Below, in pieces: positions 1-12,205 of a stretch of DNA of 64,000 bases. The stretch lies in the NCBI GenBank assembly GCA_021234155.1, contig JAJEKV010000206.1, positions 374,001 to 438,000 of the forward strand, given 5' to 3'. Origin of the DNA: Isoetes taiwanensis (Eukaryota; Streptophyta; Lycopodiopsida; Isoetales; Isoetaceae). Position 1 is the first letter of the stretch. Each line of letters begins with the position of its first letter. Both the position numbers and the translations under genes were made by a program. The notes beneath the pieces are model-generated. The model searched no databases and was not told where the DNA came from. It worked only from the letters and a program-made list of their open reading frames with translations.

Positions 1-1718
1 CAGCACTCAAGTTCAAAATCTTTCAGCCCGGGGCGCTCAAGTTGCCTCCTTGGCGGCTCGGCTTTCTACACGGACCTCTCGGCTCACCTCTCTTCAAGAT
101 CGAAGCTTCTGAGAGGTGCGAAAGCGAAAATACTTCGATGGCGGAGATTGCTGGTGCCGTCTCCACCAGGGGAAATCTTCCTCCAGGTCAATCCCTTCTG
201 AAGCTTGGGTCCGTGACCCGATCCGCCCTCCTACTCGAAAAGGAAAATCGGATCCGTGATCTCGAACAACAGCTGCAAGCAAGCTATTGATCTGCTGATG
301 AGGCTCAAGCCAAACTTGGCCTTGAGACTTCAATTCTTCACGAGAATGCCGGTGGACTTCCCGAAAAGCTCCCTCCTGCTATCATGATTATGTGGTTGCT
401 TTCGGCGCCACCTCTTCCTTTCAAAGTGGCACGCGGTGATGGCCCTATGTAGATATCGGCGGCGATCTGATTTTTTTCATTTGGCGGAACTCTCCATTGA
501 AGACAAAGGGTTGTGTTGTGCCCTTGTTGTCTTTGATCTCCTTGCTTGTCCGATCCGGACTTTCTCACTTTCGCGTGGTTCAGCCCATGGCTTATATCTT
601 TCATGATTTCTATCTGGGTGATACACGGGAACACTTTGGCAATGGGCCACGCCCACTTTTCGGGGGGTGACCCCAACTGCGCAATGGGTGCTTCAGGATA
701 ACAATCCATATCTTGCGGATCCTGCCGGACCAAAACTTTTCATCGAGGTACATGCAAGCTTGCCAATCATTTATCTCTCGGTAAGCGGAGGCTACAACAA
801 ATTAGGAAGTATCTAGGACATCAGAAGATCTTCCCTATGCACAAGTCTATATCGCGGCACCTTCGCTGGTTACAATCGATTCTGAGGCTCTTTTGGATAG
901 CAAGGCGGTCCCCACGGGATGGGATAGCCCTCTGTCAACTCTCGACTCTGCTTCTCTTTGGGATCGCCGGTGTCGGGCACTTGATCCGGATCTTGTCGAT
1001 CAATTCGGGGAGATGCTTTCGGAACCCACGCCCACGGGCATGGTTCCTTCTCCCTATGCTTCCACGGGCGTACCTCCACGCCCGAGGTTCTGACTTTCGA
1101 TTCGCCTTCCTTTTTGGACCAAGGTCATGGATGGTCATGCGGGCTGGACACCACCTCGGATCTCGGCCGGATCTCGGTGGGATCCACGTTTTGTTCGCCG
1201 ATCACATTGGGAAGAAGGTGCTACTACGGACAACAACACCAATTGGATCTACATTGCTAATGGCGTGGTTGGCAACGGCCCGCGGATGCGCTTCATGGTT
1301 TCAACACCTTCTTGCGAGCGCCTCCACCTCACGATCCTTACGTCCATCTTCAAGCAGGATTTTGCGCTGCCCTCAAATGCATTTTGTTAAGCTCAGAATC
1401 GGCGGCGTCCCATTTTTCATTGCAATCCAAATGCCGTCGGTGCCTTTGGCCTTCGGACTGTCTCCTCATGGAGTGTCGGTACATTTCTTCTTGACGCCCT
1501 GTTGCGCTTGAAGACATGGTGCGCTCGTTTTCTTATTGATGCTGATCCCGCCCTTGGCCAAAACACTCCTCAAGCTCTTCAATCACGCCAAGATCTCATC
1601 AGCCGATTACCATAATGGTGCCGTCCTCACTCCCGTGAGGATCACTTTCAGACTGATGGCTTCCGCCCTCAAACGCTTCCTCCTTTTCTTCACTCGAAAA
1701 TGTCGTTTGGTGGGGGAG
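1..1718 (+). mobile_element. Internal region of a decayed, probably non-autonomous LTR retrotransposon
   Basis: This stretch is richer in G+C than the rest of the window and ends in a purine tract (GGTGGGGGAG, about 1709-1718) directly before a TGTTA sequence, the usual layout of a polypurine tract and 3' LTR. The longest early frame (from the ATG at 138) has a charged heptad-like segment (EKENRIRDLEQQLQA) that could be a gag-like coiled coil; it ends at a TGA near 288 and stays open a little beyond it. No protease, integrase, reverse transcriptase or RNase H motif is visible in any frame, so it is either an element without pol or too decayed to read. The left end lies outside the window. Confidence 0.4.
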
Positions 1719-2223
1719 TGTTAATCTGTGCCTCCTGGTACAGGACTATTCATGCATACGTCAGACCAGGTCAAGCTCAAAGATCCTCAGTCAACCACGG
1801 GTCAGACATCCAAGCCTCCACAGAAGACTTCAAAGCAGCAGGCCACGCAATCAAAGCCTTTGGCTGTCAACAAGAGGCTTGCTTCCGGACAAGTGATGAC
1901 CCGTCAGCCAAGCGTCGGCGTTAAGCGTGATTCTAGGCACTTCAAGAGGCACCGCCAACATTCCTCGCAAATCAGGCCTCCTTCCAGGAGTCGGCACCGA
2001 GATCAGTCAGAGTGTCTATATTGGGCCCAAGGCCATTGTACTATATATATGAGTAGAGTTAGCTCATAAGTTTTTAGATGAGTTTTGAGTCTTGTCTCCT
2101 TTCAGTTTTCTCTCTATTGCGAGAGCTCATGTATTTTCATCATTGATATCAAGGAAGCTTATCATCTTTCTCTCATTTGTTCTGTTCTCTTCTTTTTTCT
2201 TCTTTCAACCAAATCCCGTGACA
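1719..2223 (+). mobile_element. Probable 3' LTR
   Basis: The segment begins TGTTAATCTG just after a polypurine tract and can be ended at a CA near 2223, giving about 505 bp. A TATA-like run (ctatatatatgag) lies near 2041 and a pyrimidine-rich stretch follows, as is common in plant LTRs. The right boundary is uncertain because no second LTR is in the window. Confidence 0.35.
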
Positions 2224-2319
2224 TAGTCCCCGGACACTCTGTTAGATCCACGGGTCCTCCAGAGGGCTGTCTTCCGAGTTCGAACCCCAACCCCAAGCAA
2301 ATTAATACCTGAGTCTTGG

Positions 2320-3420
2320 GTTGGTTAAGGCATTCCCGACTTCTTGAGGCAAGAATGCGCACAGCCAAGCTCTATGGTTTCCACGATGCGGAGAGTGGCT
2401 CGTGGGTAGAGGCCCCTGCGACCCACACGGGGAGAATTGGCTGGCTAGAGGATTCTCGACTAGCGAGTCGAGAATGTTGCCGGTCTACATTTTCGACTTC
2501 GCAAGTCGAGAATGCCTTAGCCATCGAGAACTGGGATGGTACACATGGAGTGCCGGTTGGGTAAGGCATTCCCACTTCCTTGGCTGAGAATGCATCTGAC
2601 AAGCTCGTGGTTTCCTGTGGGGTTGCTAAGAGTTGGCTGCAGGCAAGTCAAAACAACTTCCCTCTCGCAATGTCCGAGGAAGATAGAAGGAGAGTTGTTA
2701 AGACCTGCTCGCAGCCGCCTCTAGAGTGTACTAGAGCTGGCCGCTTTCTCAACTCCACGAAGTGAGAAAGGCCAGCACCTCTGTGGTTAGTCGCCGAGGC
2801 CTCCACCCAATCAGAGCCCATCCCCTTCGCAATATTCTAATTTAAGATGGTTCAAGGAGGCGGTCTTTGATTGGGTAGAGGCCATTCGCGACCACACACG
2901 GTGAGAATTGGGTTGCTAAGAGTTGGCTGGCAGACAAAGGAAAACCACTTCCCTTCGCAATGTCCGAGGAAGATAGAAGGAGAGTGGTTTAAGCTGTCAG
3001 CCAGCTCTAGAGTGCACTAGAGCTGCGTTTCACCGACTCACGAAGTCGAAAGCCGCCAACACCTCAGTGGTTAGTCGCCGAGGCCTCCACCCAGTCGGAG
3101 CCAGTCCTCTTCGCAATATTCGATGAGCATGGTTCGAAGGAGAGTGGCTCAGACTGGGTGGAGGCACCTGCGACTGCACAAAGGGCCATTGGCAGGTATC
3201 ACATTTCGACTCCACGAGTCGAGAAGGCCGCAAACAGGTTCTAAAGAATGTGAAGACATTGGGTAGTATTGCAATCCGAATGTGATCGAGAATCCCTCAA
3301 ACGCCAACGGAGTCAGTGTACACTCCCTCTTCTCGCCTCGAAGTGAGAAGTTCTCGACTTCGAGTCGAGAAGAAGGCCTGTACTTCCGGATGTTGGCAAA
3401 CTGAAGTATTCTCAACTCGC
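2320..3420. repeat. Array of hairpins in two to three diverged repeat units
   Basis: Two clear units (about 2620-2883 and 2911-3165), and a partial one before 2450, carry the same order of inverted repeats. Unit 1 has AACAACTT..GAGTTGTT (2653-2699), CTTTCTCA..TGAGAAAG (2742-2770) and a 16 bp stem at 2799-2814/2868-2883. Unit 2 has AACCACTT..GAGTGGTT (2943-2989), a CGACT..AGTCG stem near 3034-3048 and a 14 bp perfect stem at 3083-3096/3152-3165. Smaller perfect hairpins such as ATTCTCGACT/AGTCGAGAAT (2452-2475) lie nearby. Several differences between units are compensatory (C:G for A:T, G:C for A:T). No open frame runs through it. It could be a foldback transposon cluster or a structured transcript. 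Confidence 0.6.
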
Positions 3421-4440
3421 CACTCCCTTCTCGTGATGTCTCCCCGCAGTTGAATTTGCCGTGAGTTAGAAATGGAGATTCTCGTGGAAGCAATTCCTAT
3501 TCGAGGAAGTTCTTTTTGGGAGAAAGACATTCCTAGTTATTTTCTCTCGTTAATGCTCGCAATATCTTACTTCCTAACACCCGCCTCTCGATGATTTCTA
3601 TCTCGGTTGCTTGCTACTACTCTAACCACTATTCTCACTTGTGCGCATACAATGTATTCAATTCAACCACAAGCAAGAAAAAAGATAACAAAAAATGTAG
3701 AAAACAATACAAAGATTAATGAGATTAATGAGAAAACAGAGAACAATTGGAGAACAAGACTGAGAACAAATGGAGAACAAGAGAAAAATGAGATTAAAAA
3801 GGGTATGATATTACAAAACATACCGGAAGATTTCTTTGGATGAGGAGGAGGCTTCCGAAGTTCGCTTCCATGTGGGTATAGTCGTTGGCAAAGCGTGAAT
3901 AAGGATTTGTCGGGTGTAAATTGTATCGGGGATTAATAAGAGCCTCTAACAACGTAATATAAGTAAAAATGCACTAAAGGACTTACGAGAAAACTAAAAG
4001 CAAAGCACTAAAAGGGCCTCACTTTCTTCTCAGAGAACGTAACGCTCGAACAATGAATGGCATGAGAACTTCGGGCGCTGGAAGCCCCGATCCGTCGACC
4101 AAGCTGGCTGTCATAAGATGGCCTTGGAATCGCTTTCGGTTCGATCGATCGCCCTGACGGTAAAAGCGCGCCCTAAGGAAACAGGGGAGGAAGAGTGATC
4201 GAGAGAAAACAGGGGGAGGAAGAATGGTCGGGGGAGAGGAAGAGGGTGCAATTACTCGGGCTGCACCCTCAACCCTAAATCAAAAAAGTGCAATAATAAA
4301 AACCATTGTCGCGTGTGGGCCATGCCCTCCATGGCGATGGCGGTCGCGACATTCTTGACATGGCCACGGTTTCAGCCTCAAGAAGAAGCCACGTGGGCCA
4401 TGACAAAATATGAAAGGGTAGGTTATATGTTTATATATGT
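3421..4440. other. No gene recognised
   Basis: I see no supported coding region. A short purine-rich frame at 3607-3843 is low in complexity. The part from 4040 to 4400 is richer in G+C and has one 9 bp hairpin (GAGGGTGCA 4242-4250 with TGCACCCTC 4262-4270). Confidence 0.5.
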
Positions 4441-4640
4441 TATCTTATGTATTTAATAAGGTTTCAATGGTTGTATTTAATATGGTTTCAATGGTTGTAT
4501 TTAATATGGTTTCAATGGTTACAATGTTTACATATGGTTTAGAATGAGTGTGGTTGTATGCTTTAATATGGTTATATGATTTTAGTTAATATGGTTGTAT
4601 GATTTTAGTTAATATGGTTGTATGATTTAATATGATTATA
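4441..4640. repeat. Short tandem repeats, unit about 23-24 bp
   Basis: A unit of about 24 bp containing tatggtttcaatggttgt is repeated about three times at 4449-4525. A related unit containing tatggttgtatgatttta is repeated about three times at 4565-4630. Both are T/G-rich on the + strand. Confidence 0.7.
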
Positions 4641-4744
4641 TTTAATATGTTTGTATGGTTTTATATGGTTCATATGGTCATATTTGTGGTGTTTGGGGCT
4701 ATATGGTTTTAATGTGAGTTTTTTCATTCAGGGAGCATGTGAGA

Positions 4745-7654
4745 TGAGTAAAATGGAGCCAGGGAATTCCAAAGGAGGCCATTGCCCTAGGCTCCAATGG
4801 AGGAAGATGGGTTGCCTTTTGTTGCACCCTTGCAACCTGACGGTATTTGCAGAGGGCATAATAAGCAGCTTGATCCATTTGATAGTGTGAATGATGAGAG
4901 GTGGGAGATGAACATCTTGGAGTTGGCATTGTGAAGCTTCTTATCGAAGTTGATACTATCATGTCCCGGGAAGCTCTAGTGATTGCATTGTGTGCTCGTG
5001 GTCTTTGGAGTCCCAAGCCTCGGTTGAGATGGCCAATTAGATTTATTACACACAAGAATGGTGATACTCTAGAATGCCCCATGAACTACACACCCCAAGG
5101 CCCACCCAAGGCCATGTGGAAGATTTGGTGGTCGATGAACATCCTTTGATCACAAGGAAGAGACACTATGTCTTTCATAAAAAGGCACCTAAAGGTGCCC
5201 AAGAGGCCTAGAAGTGACAAATATTTAGAAAGGATGGAAAGTATGGCACCAACCAAAGAAAACCCGAGGCAATTAGGGGACAAGAGTGTTGCAACCTAGA
5301 TTGCACGATTGCATTACAATGTGGATGACCTCGTCTTGAGATAAGGTCCCAATACATTGGGATGACTTCAAAAAGATAGGATTAATTTCATTTACTCCTT
5401 GTGTAGGAATTCCGGCTATGATGAAAACACGGGGACGGCCGCTATATCAATTGAGGGGAATGAAGGTATGTATGAGAGCATTGAGATGGATTCTTGGGGT
5501 GAGCAAGTCTTCATTTTACAGATCCGGGAGCAGGTTAGAAAAGGGCACACTTTGTTCCAACATGGTAATGCACTCACTTTGAAACCTAGAGCAAATACTC
5601 TAAAGGCCATTGCGGTCTTGAGAGCTTTGTGAGATACATGTCTCAATCTATGCCCCACAAGTCGAGGTGAACGAAAGCACGGTGTGCGAGTGGTGCAAAG
5701 AGTGTTGCCACAACACTATATCCAAAAGGAGTGCCTTAAGGAGGTCAACTCCATCCTAGAAACCACCGGAGGTAGGCCTCTTTCTCAATCACATTTCAGC
5801 AAGTTATGGAGCACTCACTTCTGGGACGGAGTGTCCTACAACACATGCCATTCTCAAAGTGCAACACTTGCATTCAACTCAAGGATACACTTGCATCAAC
5901 CGCAATAGAGAAAGAAAGAATGGCAATTAGGGAGCAATTTGCGGATCACCAAAGGGACCAAATATCATGTAGACAGGTTGTATTGGCGGTGGAGAACATT
6001 TTCCGAGATGCGGTGGGACAAATTTTTGTGTATAATTCATGATAAGATGGACCAACACAAGACTTTCTTGCCAAAGCTAGATCCTTTACCCAAGCGTTGT
6101 CAAAACGCTTTTCCGGATGAAAGTAAGTCCGGCGGTGTATTAACACATGGTCATGGAACTGGAACATATGGTCATTTTGTGCTTGATCTATGGAGAGATG
6201 ATCCAAACTTCCATGTGAGCTCTATTTTCAAGTGCCCGAGAACACTAGAGAAAGGATCGATAGAAGGGAGGAGGTATTCCCCTTCAAAGACCCATTTTGA
6301 GGCTTTGATGGATGATCAACCACTTTGTTACCAAAGGCGGATAAAAAAGCTCACATCCAAGGTGTCTAGTGAATCAAGGAGGACTTGGGATGATTTCCCC
6401 TTACTTGAGAAATCACCGCCGAGGAGCTATGTGTTCGGGGTTGGTTGCTTGTTGGAAAAAAACAAGAATAGATGGATGTTTGGGGCAATGTCATACTTGA
6501 CAAAGAAGTGGGAGTATTCAAAGTTGTGAAAGTGGGATTCATGATGGTTGGGCATACGCATGATGATATAGATGGATTCTTTGGAACTTTCTCCACCAAG
6601 CTCAAAGAGAAAAACGTGACCACTCTCCCGAACTAATGGATGTGTTTGAGAGCTGCATTGACCCCAACCCAATGGCTTTCTTTGATGGATGAGGTTGCAG
6701 ATTGGAAATCATTTGTAGAAGGATACTTGCTAGATGGCAAGGACCGGTTGACAGGACACACAAAGCCACTTCAATTCAAGTTTTGGGTTAGGGATGGAAT
6801 ACCAATCATGCAATATAAGTGGAGACCAGGTGACAAGTTGTGGATGCCTCGTTACAAGGTATCGAAGTTGTGGCAAAAGGGGTCTTTTTGGTGAAGTTCT
6901 CATTCCTAAAGGGCAGCCAAAACCACTACCTCCCTTCAAGACAGTCAAAGACTCTAGCCAACTGGTGAAGGGCATCAAGGATTACATAACTTTGGGATGA
7001 TGTCGAAATGGAAAGCACACCTCCACTCTTAAGAAAAATCAAATGGACTCCCTAATCAAGCTTTGGGAGAAAGTTGTGACATGCTTAGAAACCCAACAGC
7101 CATGTGGGAGGGAGCTAAGAGACGGGTTCTTGCGAGTCAAGATGGGAGGGTTCTCAAGGTGCAAGCACGTCTAAGAATGCTCACTTGGGTCCCAACAAGG
7201 GTTCCAAGTGGTTTGTGGGAAGTAAGGCCTCAAAGCCGAAGTGGTTTGATCTTCCCGAGTGGGATCCCTTTGAGGACATCAAGGAAGGATACTTTGTGCT
7301 AGTAAGGGCGATGATGAGGACCTGTCCAATATGGTTAGGGGTGGCACTCTCGATGTGACCACCACTATGCCCGATGGAGAGGAGTTGCGCCCCTGGATTC
7401 CAAATTCAATATTGGGAGCCCATTGGGAGGCACAAGAAGGGCAACTTGAAGGAGCAATACAGCACCAACGCTGGGAGAAGAAGAAGTGGAGGGCAAATTC
7501 TCACGACCCTCAAAGGAGGGAATTGGTGGAGTATGTGGTATGGTCATATCCAAGTTCTCACATTGCAAAAGACAACACACACAAGATCCCAAGAAAGGAG
7601 ATGGACAAGGCCATGAGCAACCTCCATGCTATATCATTGTATGAGGGTGCATAA
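4745..7654 (+). pseudogene. Transposon-derived protein remnant (DUF7869-like)
   Basis: Coding-like sequence runs on + through all three frames, broken by shifts and stops, so it is a relic. In order it shows a cysteine-bearing segment (FSKCNTCIQLKDTL, about 5850-5900) followed by a charged stretch, then HDKMDQHKTFLPKL (from about 6038), LTHGHGTGTYGHF, and after a frame change VGHTHDDIDGFFGTFS (from 6547). The DKMDQ and GHTHxDID blocks with an upstream CxxC segment are what I recall of DUF7869-type, presumably transposase-derived, proteins common in animals and some plants. The assignment is from memory of motifs. The 3' part (7331-7654) ends at a TAA after an acidic, tryptophan-rich segment that I do not recognise. 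No terminal repeats were found. Confidence 0.5.
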
Positions 7655-7819
7655 TATTGAGAAGTTTGAAAACTTTCTCAACTAGTGGTTTGTAAAATTT
7701 ATGAGGAAAACAAGTAACCCAATTCTATGTGTGTCATGTGTAATTCTATTCAAGCAATCAATTCAGAAATTTCTTTTATGGTGTGTGAGTCCCATTTTCA
7801 GTCCGAGTCCCAAAATTCA

Positions 7820-8640
7820 AGATTTGTCCCACTTTAATTAAATACGACTTATCCTTAATTTGCGCAACTCTGCAGATCTGAGAGACAATCAGAAGGAAAG
7901 ATATTTCTCAATTGAAGTTTTTTGAGAACTGATACAAAGCAATGGCAGCTCGATTCCTTATATAGAAACGAGTTATGTCCTAAATAGAAACAACATAAAT
8001 TATGGAACATAAATTGAGGCTATGATCTTGGCACTGCTAGGTAGGTGACCGAGATTGTACCACCGTACATGCATGACCACCTTTCGTGGACAACATTAAC
8101 ACTCTGAACAGAAAGGTGGTTTCATAGGGTGGTACTTAATTTTGATGATTCTCCTGCTTAAGTGAAGGCCGTGAAACAAGGCGAAGATTGCTACGATGCT
8201 AGAGGAACTTCAGTTTTGGTAGAGCTTTGGTGAAGAGATCAGCCACCATATCCTGAGTGGGACAATGAGGAAGAGTAATGGAGCTGTCCTGAACTTTTTC
8301 TCGCAAGTAATGGTACCTGGTGTTGATATGCTTGGTCTTATAGTGGAAGCGAGAATCATTGGCTACAGCCACTGCACTTTGATTGTCACAGTAGATGAGA
8401 ATAGGAGGAGGTTGTTGCAAATGCAAGTCAAGGCCGAGTTTCAGAAGCCAAGCTGCTTCCTTGGCTACTTCACATGCTGTTATATACTAAAGAAATGATT
8501 GTTATGGAAGCGATCATCTGCTCCATAGAGAATGCCCAGATCAAAGGTGGTTTTGAGATAGCGAAGCATGCGCTTTAAAGCTTGCCAATGGGGCAAGCCA
8601 GGATTGTTCATTCAAATCGCTTTCTCTCTTCATCAAACCA
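7820..8640 (-). mobile_element. Copia-type retrotransposon fragment: RNase H end and possible LTR
   Basis: On minus, 8640 to 8199 reads as the end of a Copia polyprotein. A segment like HWQALKRMLRYLKTTFDLG leads, after an internal loss of the expected SDWAG region, to EVAKEAAWLL, IYCDNQSAV, FHYKTKHINTRYHYLRE and DLFTKALPKLKF, which are signatures of Copia RNase H. Stop codons interrupt the upstream part. Below 8180 the sequence has a TATA-like run (tatataagg on minus, near 7960) and could be an LTR between a TGTTA near 8101 and a CA near 7825, but no clear polypurine tract precedes it. It is a dead fragment. Confidence 0.8.
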
Positions 8641-8749
8641 ACGTTAAAGAGGCATGCAAAGTGATTAGAAGGGCTTTCGAAACAGTTCAAGCTGCCCACG
8701 GAGCTTCAAAAATGATCCGACCAAAGATTTCAACTCCGCCGCGTAGTTT

Positions 8750-8905
8750 TCCTGCTTGGTTTTTGGCCAGAAATACCGCTTTTTTGCCAGAAGTACCACT
8801 CTTTTTGGCCAGAAATACCATCTTTTTTTGTCGGAAATACCACCTGACTGATAATGGATGTCTAGAAATACCATAAAAAAGGTCCATAAATACCACATCC
8901 CAGAC
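8750..8905. repeat. Degenerate short repeat with motif CCAGAAATACCA
   Basis: About six diverged copies of a 20-27 bp unit (T-run, then GGCCAGAAATACCAC) follow each other. The minus frames read as WYFWPKK-like repeats, which are a by-product of the repeat and not a gene. Confidence 0.6.
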
Positions 8906-9094
8906 TCTAAATACGAACGTCCCATTTACACCAGGCACTCCAACAACGATGACACATATATAACCTATTGTTCCTTAACTTCCATGCCTGAATCTATTGT
9001 ATTTTCTTTATATGTCCTTGCTTTGCTCCCTGCTCTTCTTGTTTGGCCAGACTGTCACATACCTTACAAAATAACAAAAGCACAAAAGAAATCA

Positions 9095-9245
9095 ACTCTT
9101 TTAATTTGGGATTTTCCGGTGTCGAGGAAAAAGTTTTTGGATTTTTTTTTGTGTGATTTCCTAAGATTATTGGTTTTTTTTTGGCCGGAAAAGTTTAGCG
9201 TTCATCCAGAAATGGGAAACAAATCTTTTTTTTCGTGGGTTTAGG
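9095..9245 (+). repeat. Dispersed repeat, copy 1
   Basis: This stretch starts tttgggattttccggt and matches 12970-13090 with point differences and small indels (shared blocks gatttcctaagatt and ggatttttttt). Two diverged copies 4 kb apart indicate a dispersed element of unknown class; its ends are not defined. Confidence 0.55.
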
Positions 9246-10660
9246 GATTTCAGCATGGATGCCACGATTGATTTTGTCTAATTCTCATCCCGCTTCTATT
9301 CCTAATCCTTGCCCCTGTGTTCCTCATTCCGGCAAACATGGTATGGAAGCCACCACTGTGAGATATGTCTTATTTCTTTTGGATAGGTGCACAACTGCGC
9401 CAGTGGTTTCTTCATCATAATAGGGATTGGGAAAGATTTGCTCGCCTCCGTAGCCGTAGAAAGACTTTTTTATTTGGAATTTGACTGTAGAAGACGCAGG
9501 TTCGATTGGATATTACCCATGGTGTCATTGTATCTACAAAAATCTGTTTACACAGATTCACTTGCATTAAACTTATACTTTGTGGTAGAAAGTGCGTGTG
9601 TACATATGATAGATTCTCCATGAACATACAGAGATCTTTTCTGTAACATCCCAGCGGGAACAAATTATTTCTTCATCTATTGAATGGGCTAATTTGGGTT
9701 TTGACTTTTGTTTTTAACTTTTGTCTGGTGGGAAATGAATGGATTATCCATGTGTTGACCCTAACTCTTTTTTTATATTATTGCCTCAGATGTTGTGAAG
9801 GGCAAGGTGAATTGGATGTAATAGAAAGCTCATATGGAGACTTATTAGTTGGAACCCAACAATAACTAACCATGAATCTAAACTACTGAAGTTCTTTTAG
9901 TTTAGCATCTTGGAGGCAATCATCTAAAGTGTGTTTATCATTTCGTTAATTCTGCCAGCCGAGCAACGTCTATTGTTTTTTGTTCATAAGGTTGGTTTAA
10001 GATAGATCTGGCTGCTGGAGCTAATCTAGGAGATTGCTTTTATTCATTTTAAGAAGGAGAAGAAGAAGAAACTACCTATATGAGAGCGTCCTTCTTAGAA
10101 TGAACTATGGCAGATCCTTCTGTACAGTTAGAAAACATAGATGATTTACATAAGACTTGCAATGATTAGAGATCCTTATGGTAATTATTTGAGTGATGTC
10201 AGGAGATACAACAACATGACATGTCAATTGCAGATGAATTTTCTAATTATTAGTCAGAATGGAGATAGAGTATGGTAACTTACCATATGCATTATCTTTC
10301 CTGGCATCTTGAAACTTTTTAAGATGCTGGTATTACCATTTAATATCTGGAAGGAGTGGTGCATGCAAGTCCAGCTTATTAATAATTTTTTAGATATCCA
10401 TGTGAATTTTTTCCTTTACTTTGAAGAAGTTCTGTTGGTTGTAATATCTAGCATTATGACAGGGGGTTGTTTTTGTATTTTTATACATTTTTTCCTATGG
10501 TTTTACTATGATTTGGCTGCCGTATTGCGCATGGTGTACTAATTAGTACTTCTAGAGTGCATCTAGTATTTCCATGCACCTTGTGTCATTGTTTTTTTTT
10601 TTCCCTTGACAATTCAATGGTCACAACATTATTTTGTTATTATTTTATTATGTAAAACAC
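9246..10660. other. No gene recognised
   Basis: The sequence is AT-rich with only short open frames, none with a recognisable domain. It could be intron or intergenic sequence. Confidence 0.5.
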
Positions 10661-10668
10661 ATTATATT

Positions 10669-10744
10669 ATGGCCCTTCGCATGCAAGCATCGAGCAGACA
10701 AAGATTAGGGCTTCTTGCTGGGGGTCGTTTCGTAAGGCAGACAG
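10669..10744 (+). CDS. Candidate first exon with a mitochondrial-type presequence
   Basis: An ATG at 10669 opens 25 codons (MALRMQASSRQRLGLLAG...), rich in Arg, Ser and Leu and without acidic residues, as in mitochondrial targeting peptides. It ends at a good donor (ACAG|gtatgt) in phase 1. The open stretch beginning after the acceptor at about 11166 accepts that phase. I do not recognise the protein and there is no transcript support, so this is a suggestion only. Confidence 0.25.
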
Positions 10745-11165
10745 GTATGTCAAAGTTTAGGGTTTGCTGGCCGCTTGGAGCATCGAACAGGGCATTTTAG
10801 GGTTTCTTTAGAAGCCACTCCGTCCCTTTTAAGAAGAAGCCACTCCGTCCTGAGCTTGTTAGAGAGTACGGATTCAGATTCATCTGTTAGTGAGAGAGTT
10901 TAGGAGATCCGTGATGCTGCTAGAATGCTTCTTGCTTTCGGATCTGACATTTGCATGCAGCTCTATATTCCCAACAGGACCCTATGTAGACATCAAACGC
11001 CACAGATTTGTCCATGGGCAATTTAATATCCTGGATAAGCAGAATTGTATGTTAATTTGTTAGGTATGTGGCATTTACAGATGTAAGCAAGGTGTTTCTG
11101 CCATGTCAATCTCCAATTCCATACATGCTAGTGGCAGGACGGTTTTACTCTAGGTGTTTCATGCA

Positions 11166-11875
11166 GGACTTGAAGAAGCAAATGTAAACTCTAGACCTTC
11201 AGAATTTTTAACTGCTTCAACACGAACAACAGTGGGAGCCATGCCAATACTAGCGGCTACACCAACTGCAGAAGCTACACCAACCATGGGAGCAACATCT
11301 TCTGCAGCATAACCAGTACCAAATGCACCTCCATATAATCCCAGAAGCAGCTCTTCGCAATGTAGTTCATAGAGTACAGGAACTCCTTACTGACCAAATT
11401 ACAAGAACACTTGGTGTACGTTCATCTTTCAAGTATTCAATTCCATATACTTGTTTGTTACTCTAAGAATGCCTTACAGTTGTGCATGTGGGACAAACTC
11501 CTGTAAGTAAGAAGGATGTTTTTATTTGCTGCTTGCAGATTTAATATTATACTAACATTAACTAACAATTTACAGGCTGATTCAATAGTTAATCCAGGAC
11601 CTGCAGTTTTTATTAATCCAAATAAGCCAAATCCCGTCATGGTGCAGGTTGTTACATGATTGTTATGTCATGGTGTCAGGCTGATACATGATTGTTATGT
11701 CATGGTGTCAGGCTGATCTCTCTAATTACGGTTATGAATTGTTGTTAAATCCTCCAAGAGGAGACCTTGATATTCTTAATCTTGGCGCATATGAAGCCAT
11801 TCAGAAACTAGGACATTGCATACAAATTGCTTGTATATCTCAGATGCTTTGCACTTTTCTCATATGCTCAGGTAG
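11166..11875 (+). CDS. Cluster of candidate exons, unrecognised protein
   Basis: Three or four splice-bounded open stretches lie close together on +. About 11166-11410 reads SEFLTASTRTTVGAMPIL then an Ala/Thr/Pro-rich tract (one in-frame stop at the end unless spliced at 11343), and from that acceptor AALRNVVHRVQELLTDQIT. About 11577-11647 reads ADSIVNPGPAVFINPNKPN between ttacag and a GT. About 11712-11845 reads ADLSNYGYELLLNPPRGDLD and continues IQKLGHCIQIA. The peptides look like real protein, but I cannot name a family and not all phases join cleanly. It could be a decayed gene. Confidence 0.3.
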
Positions 11876-11931
11876 AGGCGCATTTTATTTTCTCATACAC
11901 AACTGTTGTGGTTGATGTTTCCTGCTACAAG

Positions 11932-12205
11932 CCATTGTTTTCCAACTTTGTTTTCCAACTCGGTGGATAGTAGAAGTGGAACATTGTTCACGTTCATTCT
12001 ATGCCACTTTAACATTGTTTTCCAACTCGGTGGATAAGAGAAGTGGAACATTGTTCACGTTAATTCAATGCCACTTAAGGGGACATTGGAAGACAAAACT
12101 TTTTAATTAGGATATGAAATGGGTTTAAATCCCTAAAATGTGTTACTGAGATATAATTAGGATATGTAATGGGTTTAAATCCCTAAAATGTGTTACTCAG
12201 ATTGC
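11932..12205. repeat. Two short tandem duplications
   Basis: A unit of about 73 bp containing ttttccaactcggtggata occurs twice at 11938-12075. A unit of about 50-60 bp containing gggtttaaatccctaaaatg occurs twice at 12105-12205. A further 34 bp unit (acatgattgttatgtcatgg) is duplicated at 11655-11713. Confidence 0.7.

Noticed and set aside
1-290. Start of a host coiled-coil gene
   Set aside because: The frame stops after about 50 codons from its ATG and is followed by a polypurine tract and LTR-like end, so a retroelement is more likely.
2320-3420. CRISPR-like array
   Set aside because: The repeats are diverged, palindromic and not separated by equal-length unique spacers, and this is a plant nuclear sequence.
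8665-8938. Minus frames with WYFWPKK and VFLAKK repeats
   Set aside because: The frames follow a degenerate 20-27 bp DNA repeat, and no start or gene context supports a protein.
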